Below are positions 42,421 to 54,936 of a stretch of 64,000 nucleotides of DNA, piece by piece. Below the pieces are notes generated by a model, which saw nothing but the letters and a program-made list of their open reading frames with translations, was not told the DNA's origin and did no database searches. Origin of the DNA: Sacculina carcini (Eukaryota; Arthropoda; Thecostraca; Sacculinidae); NCBI GenBank assembly GCA_916048095.2, contig OU696595.1, forward strand, positions 335,001-399,000, given 5' to 3'. Both the position numbers and the translations under genes were made by a program. How positions within the stretch are numbered: the first letter of the stretch is position 1; the number at the start of each line of letters is the position of its first letter.

Positions 42421-42464
42421 CTTTGTGCTAAGCAAGAAGACTTCACGAGTCCTAATCACAATAG
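42421..42464 (+). CDS. PPIP5K: PPIP5K candidate exon (small)
   Basis: A 44-nt in-phase block encoding LCAKQEDFTSPNHN. The acceptor TTTCAG follows a (GT)n run and the donor is GTGTGT at 42465. It starts in phase 0 and leaves two bases that the next candidate exon completes to serine. No family similarity is recognisable; support is phase, splice signals and position. Confidence 0.45.
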
Positions 42465-42696
42465 GTGTGTCTGTACTTGAGGCAATGTTTCATGTCTCTG
42501 TCGGCAATAACAATCCTCAAATAGATCGCAAGTTTAGTCGCAATTTTTCTCGAAAACAACTGGTTTTGATAGAGAAAACATATTTTGTTATTTCTACTAA
42601 TATCCTACTTTTTTCCGAAAGAATGAAAGTATTTACCGTTACATATCATTGTTTTCCTGCAATCTAAAACTGTGTGTGACGTATTTGGCGCACCAG

Positions 42697-43013
42697 CCGG
42701 CTTTGTTCATCATGCTGCGCCACATTTGTCTCGTCATCTTCATCTACGTCACCGCCACGTGACATCAACACGGTGGACCAGCAGCAGAGGGCAGCAAGTG
42801 CCTCACCTACTACTACTACTACAACAACCAACGCCGACTCGATCACAAATAACTCTGTTCGTCGCAGTTCGGCTGAATTATCAGCTGACGAAATGCAGCA
42901 GTTTACAAGCAGACGACTGCTGAGCGTGGCCGGTCAGCAATTTCGTCACAGCCGCTGTGTTTGTCTCGACTGTCCAACCTCTCCGACTCACGCCATCTCC
43001 AGGTCTCGCCGAG
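42697..43013 (+). CDS. PPIP5K: PPIP5K candidate exon (serine/threonine-rich C-terminal region)
   Basis: A 317-nt in-phase block between CAG at 42694-42696 and GTGATT at 43014. It encodes TFVSSSSSTSPPRDINTVDQ, a seven-threonine run, and RRSSAELSADEMQQFTSRRL then LSVAGQQFRHSRC. The RRSSAEL segment looks like a basophilic phosphorylation site. The acceptor lacks a polypyrimidine tract. It starts with one base and ends with one. Assigned to PPIP5K by position and phase. Confidence 0.5.
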
Positions 43014-43055
43014 GTGATTGACTTCATAAAATAACGCATCATTTAGCGTGTTCCT

Positions 43056-43122
43056 TATAGCCGAGTGGTGTAGACAGCAGTCAGCGGTGGCAAAGGTTAC
43101 GGGTTCGAATCTTGTTGCCGGA
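43056..43122 (+). ncRNA. tRNA-like sequence (SINE head or tRNA pseudogene)
   Basis: A box TAGCCGAGTGG at 43058-43068 and B box GGTTCGAATCT at 43102-43112 are correctly spaced for internal polymerase III promoters. Acceptor and anticodon stems do not pair well, so it is not a working tRNA. The following 75 bp may be SINE body, but no second copy is seen. Confidence 0.55.
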
Positions 43123-43761
43123 TTTTCGACATTCATCTGGACAGGTGTTAGATTGTTCTACTGGATGAAATATTAGTTATATTAGATTAAATAATAGCCG
43201 TTAACCGACTATTCTCGTAACAACACAAGAAAATGGTTACCATGGTTAATACGTAGTCGCATTCTGTCCTCCAATTTACCATTGTATTCTTTACCATCTA
43301 AACGTCAAAATGTGACTAATTAACTTCGAAGTAAGAGTTGCAAAGCATTGTTCTAAATTGAACACATTCATGAGCGAGATACGTTTGTAGATTACTGTTT
43401 GTGCTATCACATTTTTCTTGTCATAAACAGTATACTGTTATAAATCATGCAATACTTGTCAATGTGCATTGGCACATTAGTCTCATTTTGATGTTAACCT
43501 GTTATAATTAATTATCCTACAGGAGCCGGGTGACTTTTTACACCGCGGTGTAAGTGTGTGTCTGTGTGGTAGCAATTTTTGCTGATATCGCTCGTTTTTT
43601 CTGGCCTACAACTGACACAAACTGCTTGTATTATACACTGCCCTGACTTTCTGACGACTAACATATTTGATCACCAATTGTATGCGTACTAACATACTGT
43701 CTGTGTGTGTGTGTGTGTTTGTTGTGTCGACGTTTCAATCAATGTCACTTGCTCGCCGCAG

Positions 43762-43809
43762 ATACCAGCGAGTGTCAACCAATCATATTGTCCTCTGACA
43801 ATGCTGAAG
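43762..43809 (+). CDS. PPIP5K: PPIP5K candidate exon (small, frame uncertain)
   Basis: 48 nt between CCGCAG at 43756-43761 and GTAATT at 43810. In the phase left by the previous candidate exon it encodes TSECQPIILSSDNAE. In phase 0 it is also open (IPASVNQSYCPLTMLK). Because two frames are open, only the splice signals support it. The gene probably continues beyond the transposon field on the right. Confidence 0.35.
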
Positions 43810-43948
43810 GTAATTTTATACGACTATGTTTCAAGTGTTGATCATTGTCCTGCTCGCTGGCATAACTACAATTGTTTGTCCGTGTTTGCTTGTATGTGTG
43901 TGTATGTATGTGTGTGTCCTTGTGCATAGCAATGTGTCTGTATGTGTC

Positions 43949-43981
<33 letters not shown>

Positions 43982-46029
43982 CTTCTATATATATAAAAGA
44001 GAACCTCTGTGTGTCTGTGTGTGTGTGTGTGTGTGTGTCTTCATTTAGACTTTTATATTGGCTAAAACTTTCCTATGGATTTGATTTTCTTTTTCAGTTT
44101 TCACTAATTTTTTTATGAATTGAATATTAATTATATTTTATGAACTGTTCCGCACGACGGGCGGGCTTAAATGTATCTATAAAGAGTGGATTTAAATGAT
44201 AGCGAGGTATATGATATTTTGCTAGCAGTAAATATTCTAGCGATAAAAGTAGAATAGCTCTTAAGCAAATGATTTTGGAGAATGATGTGAACCTTTAAAT
44301 ATATTTTGCGATCTGATGATATATGTATTAGGAATAATACGTAGCAGAATATAGATTGCATAATATAATATCGGCTGTAATATCAAGGGCTGTAATATCG
44401 GTGTAATCCAAAAAATAACAAGTGTATGAATATGATGCATTAGTGGAAGCATTAACCGGGAATTATGAGATAATATGATAATGGTGTATAATTATATCGC
44501 ATTATGTAACAAATGTGAATTTAGCTGCCTTACAGTTTGGTTCCGATACTATATTGGCGGGTTGAGAGATAAGTATTGGTGGGCCGCGTGTTTGGGACCC
44601 CTGGGGTAGATAATCTCAGTCTTCTGATTACAAATTATGATCGAATCAGTATATTTTGTGATCACAAACTAATAAGTTAAATCACCTCAGACTAGGCTGA
44701 GTGCGGTCAAGATTGAATGGTTGGGTTGGGTTGGGTAGGTTTGACTCAGGTTATATTGGGTTTTAATGATAGCGGAAAATATATAAATTTTAGCAATAAA
44801 TATTATAGCGGTAAGAGTAAAATAGTGCTTAGGCAAATGATATTGGGGAATGATGTTAAGTAATAAATATAGTTTGGAAACATTGTGATGAACATTTTCC
44901 ATCATCTTTCATTGTTTGTTTCGTGTTTGTGTTCTGAATTATACTACACGACGGGCAGATTTATATATCAGGCGGGTTGAGGGATAATGTTTGTCAAAAT
45001 AAGAACAAAAATATTCACATTTAGACTTTTATATTGGTTAAGATATTTATAGGTTACATTTTTTGGTTTTCAATTTGTATTCATTATATTTTATGCATTT
45101 GATATGAGTTTTATTGTATGAATTGTTCCGCACGACGGGCGGGTTTAAAAAAAGTGTTTCCATTTTTTAGTTCATTTTTTTCAAATGGTTCATTTATGAA
45201 AGGTAATTTTTTTAATATAAAAATGCTCCGCGGGCAGCAACTATAGACAATAGAACGTTCAATTTACCCTGTAGAATTAATCCATACACAAAACCAATGG
45301 ATTTGACTTCAAGATGCAGAACGGATCGTGTTCGAGTTCTGAATAATTCAGCACGACGGGCGGGTTTAAAAATGACTCAGGCGGACTGAGGGGAAATATT
45401 TTGTCGAAATAAAAATAATTAAACTTATAATTTTCAATAGATGAATATATTTATGAGTGTACCCTATTTCATTTTTATTTTTCCATATTTTTTATGAATT
45501 GAATATGAATTTCATGTAATGAATTAATCCGCACAACGGGCGGTTTTAATGCTATATATATACATAAAGAAGAAATTATATGTCTGTCTGTGTATGTATG
45601 CTTGAATATGAGGTGACATAATTGCGCGGGCTCAATGGTATAGATCAGGGGCTTCAAACGTAAACGAAGCCATGGATCATGTGTATGAAATAAAAATGTC
45701 CCGCGGGTAGCAACTATAGACAACATGACGTTCAATTTAAACGTATAGAACGAATTCATATACAAAACTAACGGATTTGACTTCAAGATCCAGAACCGAT
45801 CACGTTCGAGTTCTGAATTATTCCGCGCGTCGGGCGGGTTTACATATGAGGCGGATTGAGGGAAAATATTTTGTCAAAAAAAAGAAAAAATGATTAAACT
45901 TAGACTTTTCAATTGATTACAATTTTATGAGTGCGCCCTTTTGTATATTTAATTTTTCTATATTTTTTATAAATTAAACATGAATTTCATTATAAGAATT
46001 GTTCCGCACAACGGGCGGGTTTTAATGCT

Positions 46030-46052
46030 AGTCTATATATATAAAAGAGATC

Positions 46053-46084
<32 letters not shown>

Positions 46085-47255
46085 CTGTCTGTCCCAGCCT
46101 TCTTCATCCATTTTCTATCAGCTGCTACTTGGCCATCACTGGGCGTACTTGTTAAAAACTTGTACCATCACGTTGGAAATTTTCTTGTCTACACTTAACA
46201 CTAAATTTTTAATTTTAAAAATGAAACCAAAAGAAGTTATAGCGGTAAAAACACAAAATGAACCCTGAAAAATGCGAAAACTTTGGTCAATTTTCTGAAG
46301 ACTACTTCTCCTAAACCAACAATGGTACAACTATACAAATTATACCACTGTGTAGAAAATTATCTGTTCTGCTCAACGATTTATAATTTATACCCAAAAC
46401 TAGAATATAAAACATTTAAAATGAAAAAAATCTCAATCTACATTCCAACAAATTTTTATACCATACGCGTCAAATTTTATATACTTTTTTCTCTATTTCT
46501 CAAAAAATAATTATCACACATCTAAATAAATAATACCATCATGCTGGGAATTTTGTTATCTACAACACGGTATAATTTTTAATTTTCCAAAGTGTATTAA
46601 AAAAGTTACGGCGGTGTGAAGTGTAAATCACAAAGTCAAAAAGGCAAAATTAGCACACAAAAAACTGAATATTTTGGTCAATATTTCGCTATCTATTCCT
46701 CATAAACCAGCAATGGTACAGCTATAAAAATTATACTATTGTGTAGATAATTTTGTGTTCTACAAGAAAAGTTATAATTTATACCCACAAATGATACAAA
46801 AAACGTGTAAAATTGGCAAAATTCTCAAATACATCCAAAATTACACTTTAACACCGGGTGACTAAAGTTAATTCATTTTTCTACCTATTTCTCAGGAACT
46901 ATTCGTCACACATTAAAATAAATTATATCATCGTGCTGGAAATTTTGTTTTCTACAATACGGTATAATTTGTAATCTTCCAAAGTATATCTGAAGGAAGT
47001 TACGGCGGTGTAAAGTCAAAAGCACATATTACCAATTTGACAGCTATTATGCGCACTTGCGATTACACAGGAATATACACCGATTAAATTTCACTGAAGC
47101 CCAATCACAATTAAGAATGCATCCTATTAGCTCCAAGCATGGATGGTGTGGTTTTATTGGGTACAGTTTAATGAATGCTACACTATACTGGATAGAAAGG
47201 CTTTATTGTCCTCAATATTTACACATGAATTGGTCCGCCCGACGGGCGGGTAAAA
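46030..47255 (+). mobile_element. Helitron-like unit, copy A
   Basis: Begins CTATATATATAAAAGAGATC and the GT/GTCT microsatellite. It runs through segments such as ACCATCACGTTGGAAATTTT and TTACGGCGGTGTAAAGTCAA, and ends GTCCGCCCGACGGGCGGGTA. Similar over its full length to copy B at 49329-50535. No long reading frame. Confidence 0.7.
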
Positions 47256-49328
47256 TACTACTGGGAACAAAGTTAACTACTGAATTTTACTGTATAATTT
47301 AATTGGTTTAATTTCAAGTTGCATAAGCCTAAGTTACATAAGTATATGGGTTGTAATATCATGCAATGCCAACTATATGAATATGCTGTTTTAGCGGACG
47401 CATAAATTTTGTCAAAATAATATAAAAATATGGAAATTTAGACTTTTCATGGGTCTACTCTTTTCTTTATTAATTCATATTTATTTTCTCTTGTGAATTG
47501 AATGCAAATTTAATAGTATGAATTGTTCCGCCCGACGGGCGGGTAAAATGCTACTGGGAACAAAGTAAACTACTCAATTTTACTGTATAATTTAATTGGT
47601 ATAATTTCAAGTTGCATAAGAATAAGTTGCACAAGGATATGGGTTGTAATATCATACAATGCCAACTATATGCATATGCTGTTTTAGCGGAAGCATACAT
47701 CTGGAATTATAGAGATGACAGGTTTCATTGTTTTGATAGTGTTATACTTCTGAATTACTACACACGAAGGATGGGTGTGAACTTGACCAGTGTTGAGGAA
47801 AAAAACTTCGTCAATAATTTAAACAAGAATTTACAAATTTATATTTTTCTATTGGATAAGCTTTTTGCTTTTTGATTCATTATATTCTATTTATAGTTCC
47901 GCACGACGGGCGGGTTTAAATTCGAGGCAGTTCGAGGGAAAATATTTTGCCACATCTAAAATAAAAACATTCACATTTAGACTTTTCTATTGGTTAAGAC
48001 TTTTTATGGGTTTACTTTTTCTTTTTTAATTTCTAATAATTTTGTATTAATTCATTTCACTTTATTCATTTCACTTTATTTATTGTTCTGCACAAAGGGC
48101 GGGTTTTTAATGCTAGATGGTGATGTTGAGTTATAAATATATTTTGTAAACATTATGATAAAAAAATTAGTCATTTTTCATTGTTTTGTGTCAGAGCTCT
48201 GAATTATTCAGCACGACGGGCAGGTTTAAATAGGATTTTTTAGCTTACTCTTTTCTTTATTAATTCATATTTATTTTCTCTTATGAATTGAATACAAATT
48301 TAATAGTATGAACTGTTTCGCACGACGGGCGGGTTTACATGCTAGAATTTTCATTGTTTTGTACGTGTTGGTGTTCTGAATTATTCCGCACGACGGGTAG
48401 GTTTATATATGAGGTGGATTAAGGGATAATATTTTGTCAAATTTATAATTAAAATATTCACATTTAGAGTTTTTATTGGTGAACGTATTTATAGGTTAAA
48501 TTTTTTGCTTTTTAATTTTTATACAGCTTATTCTATGGATTGAATATGCATTTAATTTTATGAATTGTTGAGCACGACGGGTGGGTTTCAATATGAGGCG
48601 GGTTAAAGGAAAATATGTTGTCAAAATAAAAATATTTAAATTTAGACTTTTCAATTGAGTAAGATATTAATGAGTATATCTGTTTTCTTTTTTAATTTGC
48701 AATATGCTTATGAATTAAATATTAATTTCATTTTATGAATTTCTCCGCACAACTGGCGGGTTTCAATGCTAGACGGTGATTTTTAGTTATAAAAATATTT
48801 TGGAAACATTATGATGAAAAAGTGTAGTCATTTTTCATTGTTTCGTGTCTGAGTTCTGAATTATTCAGCACGACGGGCATGTTTAAATATGAAGCGGTTT
48901 AGGCAAACTATTTTGCGAAAATAAATATGAAAATATAGAAATTTATACTTTTTTATGGGTTTACTCCACTCTTTTTTAATTCATATTCCTTTTCTCTTAT
49001 GAATTGAATACAAATTTAATAGTATGAACTGTTTCGCACGACGGGCGGGTTTATATGCTAGAATTTTTATTGTTTGTTACGTGTTTGTGTTCTGAATTAT
49101 TCCTCACAATAGGAGGCGGGTTGAGGGAAAATATTATGTCAAAATATAAATAAAAACATTCACACTTGGACTTTTCTATTGAGTAAGACACTTCACGACA
49201 CTTCACTTAAGACACTATGAGTTTTCATTTTCTTTTTTAATTTGGAATATTTTTGATGAATATTAATTTTTATGAATATTAATTCCATTTTTTGAATTCC
49301 TCCGCACAACGAGCGGGTTTAATGCCAG

Positions 49329-50535
49329 TATATATATAAAAGAGATCCTCTATCTGTGTGTGTGTGTGTGTGTGTGTCTGTCCCACCCTCCTTGGTCCAT
49401 TTTCTGCAAGATGCTACTCGGTAACCACTTGGTGTACCCGCTAACAATTTATACCATCATGTTGGAAATTTTCTTGTCTACACTGTAGGTTAAATTTTAA
49501 ATTATAAAAATATAAGAGCGGAGAAAAGACTAAATGAACCCTGGAAAATGCGAAAATTTTGGTCAATATTCTGCTATCGAGAGATCTCCTAAACCAGAAA
49601 TGGTACAGCGATGCAGATTATACCACTGTGTAAAGAATTTTTCGTTCTACAAGGTAAACTATAATTCATATCCAGAAACTAAATATAAAAGATGTAAAAA
49701 TGACAAAATTTAAATCTACATTCAAAATTTTATTTAAACTCCGGGCGTCCGATTTTATTTACTTTTTTCTCTATGTATCAAAAACTAATTATCATACATC
49801 TAAATAAATTATATCATCATGCTGGGAAATATGTTTTCTACAGCACGGTATAAATTTTTATTTTCCAGAGTGTATTACAAAAAAAGTTACGGCGGTGCGG
49901 AGTCAAAATGACAAAGTCAAAAAGGCAACATTAGCACACAAAAACGTGAATATTTAGGTCAATATTCGGCTATCTATTCCTCATAACCAGCAATGGAACA
50001 GCTATAAAAATTTACTATTGTGTAGAGAATTTTGTGTTCTACAAGATAAGCTATAATTTATACCCACAAAGGATACAAAAAACGTGTAAATTGGCAAAAT
50101 TCTCAAATACATCCAAAATTACACTTGAACACCGGGCGAATATAATTAATTCATTTTTCTACTATTTCTCAGTAAGTATTTGTTACACATACAAATAAAT
50201 TATACCATCGTGCTGGAAATTTTGTGTTCTACAATACGGTATAATTTGTAATTTTCCAAAGTGTATCTGAAGGAAGTTACGGCGGTGTAAAGTCAAAAGC
50301 ACATATTGCCAATTTGACAGCTATTATGCGCACTTGCGACTACACAGGAGTATTCACTGATTAAATTTCACTGAAGCCCAATCACAATTAAGAATGCATC
50401 ATATTAGCTCCAAGCATGGATGATGTGGTTTTATTGCGTACAGTTTAATTAATGATACATTATACTGAATAGAAAGGCTTTATTGTCCTCAATATTTACA
50501 CATGAATGGTTACGCTCGACGGGCGGGTAAAATGC
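49329..50535 (+). mobile_element. Helitron-like unit, copy B
   Basis: Collinear with copy A from TATATATATAAAAGAGATCC to TTACGCTCGACGGGCGGGTA. Both copies carry several ACCATCRTG...GGAAATTTTGT segments about 400 bp apart, an internal repeat of the unit. Confidence 0.7.
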
Positions 50536-50660
50536 TACTGGGAACAAAGTAAACTACTGAATTTTACTGTGTAATTAATTGGTTTAATTTCAAGTTGCAT
50601 ACGCTTAAGTTGCATAAGGATATGGGTTGTAATATCATGCAATGCCAACTATATGCATAT

Positions 50661-50967
50661 TGATATGAAAGATTGGCCTCAACGATAGGCTTTATTCATC
50701 ACAAAATGCACATCTCCTGAAACAAAAGAAAGTACAAATGGATATGTGAACCATAAAACGTTATATATACAGGATAATTGTAAGTACACAATTAAACAAA
50801 ATGATTGCCCAAAATGTGCTATTTACAGAATATTTAATACACAAATATACCCGGAGATGTGCACGCAAAACACGATGGTGAAAGACAAAATATGTTGTTG
50901 TTGTTATACAGAAAATACCCACAGCGCTGCCGGATTAACGCACAAAAATAGCCAAGATTTCATAACA
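50661..50967 (-). repeat. Gypsy-E 3' LTR
   Basis: 307 bp, TGATATG...CATAACA, with a purine tract on the minus strand (TAGAGGGGGAGAT) immediately inside. It differs from the 5' LTR at five positions by eye. The target duplication CATAT lies at 50656-50660. Confidence 0.95.
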
Positions 50968-50977
50968 ATCTCCCCCT

Positions 50978-53900
50978 CTAAAAATCGCAAGCATAGTCTC
51001 CAAAACGACTGGGCGGTCTACGGACGCGACTCGACCTTCGGACAGTCTGAACCTCATCACCAGCTTCGACTCTACTTTCGTCGTTTGCTTCGCCACCAGT
51101 CTCACCCGAGTGTCTGGATGCCTGTGGTCCGGAAGGATCTGAGTTTGAAAAATCAATATTCGCCGGAGTGGTTGGGCTCGACGCGTCACCTCGAGTCGCC
51201 GGTTCATTCACAGCATCACTGGAGATAACAGTAGACTCACGATCATTAGAAATATGTGATGGTGCCAAATGTCTTGTAGATACGGTCGTTTCGACACCTG
51301 CTCGATTTCGAATATGAGCATAATGTGGATTTGCCTGTATGAGTTCCACTTCTTCAACAAGAGGTTCATTTTTGCCTGCCCGTACGTGGCGCTTCAGAAG
51401 AACAGGACCTGGATGACAGAGCCAAGAAGGAACCGACGCACCTGAAGAAGAACGTCGTGTGAAGTTTAATAATCTTTCATGTGGAGTTGAATTGATAGAT
51501 GTGCACAACAACGACCGTATAGAATGCAGAACATCCGGCAAAACAGTCTGCCAGTGCTGTGTCTGAAGACCACGAAACTTCAGAGCCATCAAAACACTTT
51601 TCCATATGACTCCGTTAAAACGCTCAACCTCACCATTTCCTTGTGGATTATAGCTCGTTGTTCTGCTGCACGCTATTCCTTTTCTCATTAAGAAATCTTG
51701 AACCTCCCTGCTCATGAAAGACGATCCTCTGTCGCTGTGTATGTATGCCGGCATACCAAAAATGGAGAATAGATGCGCAAGGCAGTCGATGACGGTAGCG
51801 GCAGTCATGTTCGAACAAGGATACACAAACGGAAAACGAGAATACTCGTCTATGATATTCAGAAAATAGCAATTCTTATCTGTGCTTGGTAAAGGTCCCT
51901 TGAAGTCTATATTTAAACGTTCAAATGGTTGTGTTGCTTTAATTAGACTAGTCTTCCCAGGTCGATTAAATCTTGGTTTGACTTCGGCACACACTTTGCA
52001 TGACCGGATGACCTGTCGAACATCCTCTACAGAATATGGCAAATTCTTGATCCTGATGAAATGACACAGGCGAGTGACGCCAGGATGACATAAAGCTTCG
52101 TGGAGAGACCTCAACGCATCGGCACCACTGCAGGCTGCTCCACAATGAGGCCTGGAGAATATGTCAGGAGTCACATTCTCGTGACCTGGTCGGAAAACAA
52201 TGTCGTAGTCGTAACAGGACAGCTCTAGACGCCAACGCAAAATTTTGTCGTTCTTTATCTTACTTCTATGTTGCTTGTCAAACATGAAGCTCACAGATCT
52301 CTGATCAGTCCTTATGATGAAACGTCTTCCAGTTAGATAATGACGCCAGTGACGGACTGCTTCGATGATGGCCTGCGCTTCTTTTTCCACCGATGCGTAT
52401 AATTTCTCGGGTCCTTGAAATGTTTTTGAAAAGAACGCTACAGGGCGTCCATTCTGGGCCAGTACAGCGGCGATCGCCACGTCGGACGCGTCAGTTTCCA
52501 CGTCAAAAGGAAGTGTCTCATCAATCGCTTGCACTACTGAATTTTCTATTTCACCCTTGAGTTTTTCGAAAGCGATCTCAGCTTCCTTGGAGACTGGAAA
52601 AGTAGTGGTGCTGCTTAACGGGTGAACCTTCTGAGACTAGTTGTGGATCCAATGCGAATAATACGCAAACAAACCCAATGATCGATTCAGTGACTTTCTG
52701 TTCTTGGGTACAGATAATTCGCGTAGAGGACGAAGTCTCTCTGGATCTGGGCGTTTCTTGCCATCTTCCACCACATAGCCTAGAATACTGAGACACTTCG
52801 TCGAGAATGAGCATTTTTCATCGTTGTAGCTGATGTTTCTTCTTTTCGCCGCTGCCATGAATTTTTCAAGGTTTGAGTCATGCTCTTCTTGAGTCATACC
52901 ACATATGGTGACGTCATCCAAGTAGGCAAACGTCCCAGAGAGCTGTTCTTCCTGAATCAAAGAATCCATGATCCGTTGGAAGCAGGCCACGCCGTTCGTA
53001 ACTCCGAATGGAATTCGAGTAAACTGATATATACGACCGCCAGCTTGAAACGCCGTATATGGCTTATCTTCATTCTGAATCGGGATCTGATGATACGCAC
53101 TCCTCAAGTCTATCGTGCTGAAAATTCGGTAACGCGCAATTTTGTCCACGGTATCGTCAATTCGTGGTAAAGGTTAGCTGTCGAGAAGCGTGAATTTATT
53201 TACTGTCTGTGAATAATCAACAGCCATGCGCCATTTCTTCGTGCCATCTTTGACCACAACAATCTGTGCACGCCAAGGAGAATTTGACGGTTCAATGACT
53301 CCTTCCTTCAATAGCCGCTGAGTCTCTTTCTCGATGAACAACCGATCTTGATGTGAGTACCTCCTGGACTTGGTTGGAATCGGATGACAATCTTCTGTCA
53401 TGTTTTTGAAAAGTTCAGGTGGGTCCACTTTCATGGCACTGAAGCCAAAGACAACGAGAGGTGGCAGATCTCCACCGTACTTCAAAACGACATTGTCATG
53501 CATCTGCTGAAAATCTTGACCCAGTATAATATCTGAACACAATTGAGGCAGGACTGTCAAACGCACCCTATCGTATTGTCGACCATTAACTCTGATATTG
53601 ACCAGACAGTGTCCAGACGTTCGCGTGGAGAACGAAGTTGAAGCCATGGAAACAGTACTGGGTGATGGCGGAACAGTTAGCGAGTGGCGTTTAACGAGAC
53701 ACGGATGAATGAAACTTTCCGAGCTACCACTATCTACGAGACCGTCAACCTCCTCGTTAGCAATGAAAACCTTCACAGCCGCCTTTGACAATGAGCTCGG
53801 AGTGGCTGCCGACGTAGTGGGTGCTATCATTTTGCCGCCAGAACCCACGTCTGTATTTGCAGCAGCTGTCGGCCTTCCACGACACACTTTGGCAAAATGA

Positions 53901-54595
53901 CCAGTTTTCTGACATTTATGACAGACAGCTTCTCGAGCAGGACACCTTGAGCGAGGGTGTCTTTGTAAACCACAAAAGAAACATTTCGCACTCACAGCAC
54001 ATGTAACAGCAGTGGTGTCATTATTTCCACAGACTGAGTCGGCCGGGACACATGCCGCATGAGTTTCACCGTAGACAACAGAGTTATTCCGAGCCGACTC
54101 TAGAGCTCGCGCTTGGTCAAACATGGTAGTTAGTTCCAATGTTGTATTCTCCAGGAGACGCTGTCGTATAGTTGACGACTGAAGTACAGCAATGAATGCG
54201 TCACGTATAGACTCTTCACAATATTTCGTTGAAGTGACGGCCTGGAAATTGCACTCTCTGCTAATAACTTTGAGAGCCTGAAAATACTCGTCAAGAGACT
54301 CTCCCACCTGCTGACGCCGAGCGGCCAGTCGGTGACGGGCAAACACTTCGTTTGACGGTCTGACATACTGCGACTTGAGACACTTGATAGCTTTTTCGTA
54401 CGTATCACAGTCAGAAATAGTATCGTACACCTTTGAAGAAACAAAATTGACTAGTCGTCCCAACTTGTTGGCGCTTCCTTGAGGAACGACTGTCAGAAAA
54501 AGCTCGAAAGTTTTGAACCAGTGTTTCCACTCTTGTGTCGCTGAAGACGAGGATGGGTCACAGTCCAACCTCTCTGGTTTGAGAAAGCGTTCCAT
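50978..54595 (-). pseudogene. Gypsy-E gag-pol, single frame with two nonsense codons
   Basis: One frame from ATG 54595 to a stop at 50978, broken only by stops at 53174-53176 (in RT, at LLDS*PLPRI) and 52637-52639 (after YSHWIHN). Gag has two knuckles (CFFCGLQRHPRSRC; CHKCQKTGHFAKVC, about residues 210-245). Protease: GLVDSGSSESFIHP. RT: STIDLRSAYHQIPI and AYLDDVTICG. RNase H: VETDASDVAIAAVL. Integrase: HEALCHPGVTRLCHF...CKVC, with D in NIDFKGPLPS, D in IHSDRGSSF and E in GNGEVERFNG. Having gag and pol in one frame without a shift is unusual among Gypsy elements and recalls Tf1. With both stops repaired in thought the protein would be about 1205 residues. This copy cannot make a full product unless the stops are read through. 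Confidence 0.93.
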
Positions 54596-54605
54596 CTTAT
54601 CGGAT

Positions 54606-54672
54606 TGTTTTGTGATGAATAAATTGATATGAAAGATTGGCCTCAACGATAGGTTTTATTCATCACAAAACA
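54606..54672 (-). promoter_or_regulatory. Possible self-priming hairpin (primer site and LTR arm)
   Basis: TGTTTTGTGATGAATAAA at 54606-54623, one base inside the 5' LTR edge, is exactly complementary to TTTATTCATCACAAAACA at 54655-54672 inside the LTR: 18 of 18 pairs with a 31-nt loop. The position next to the LTR is where a primer-binding site belongs, but it lacks the TGG start of tRNA-primed elements. On the sense strand the LTR arm includes AATAAA, placing it near the RNA start and poly(A) region. Confidence 0.65.
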
Positions 54673-54931
54673 CACATCTCCTGAAACAAAAGAAAGTACA
54701 AATGGATATGTGAACCATAAAACGTTATATATACAGGATAATTGTAAGTACACAATTAAACAAAATGATTGCCCAAAATGTGCTATTTACAGAATATTTA
54801 ATACACAAATATACCCGGAGATGTGCACGCAAAACACGATGGTGAAAGACAAAATATGTTGTTGTTGTTATACAGAAAATACCCACAGCGCTGCCAGATG
54901 AACGCACAAAAATAGCCAAGATTTCATAACA
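54625..54931 (-). repeat. Gypsy-E 5' LTR
   Basis: 307 bp, same ends as the 3' LTR. Followed by the target duplication CATAT at 54932-54936. Joining 50655 to 54932 recreates ACTATATGCATATGCTGTTT, which is present uninterrupted at about 47667-47686 in a related repeat. Confidence 0.95.
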
Positions 54932-54936
54932 CATAT

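Larger units (their letters stand above)
43930..50655. mobile_element. Helitron-like repeat field
   Basis: About 20 copies of an end motif, GTTCCGCACGACGGGCGGGT and variants, which can form a CCGC...GCGG hairpin. Most are followed by TTTAA and several by ATGCTAG or ATGCTACT. Four head motifs (TCTATATATATAAAAGAG followed by a GTGT/GTCTGTC microsatellite) occur near 43984, 45550, 46030 and 49330, three of them right after an end motif. Between ends lie modules of 110 to 190 bp with CATTTAGACTTTTCTATTGG and ATGGGTTTACT. This matches the layout of non-autonomous Helitron/Helentron-type elements (5' microsatellite, 3' hairpin, no terminal inverted repeats, tandem tails). No Rep/helicase gene is present. 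Confidence 0.6.

Noticed and set aside
43524-43550. Extra PPIP5K exon between CTACAG and GTGTAAGT (27 nt)
   Set aside because: In the phase left by the previous candidate exon it reads GAG then a stop. It fits only if the upstream phase is wrong, so it is not listed.
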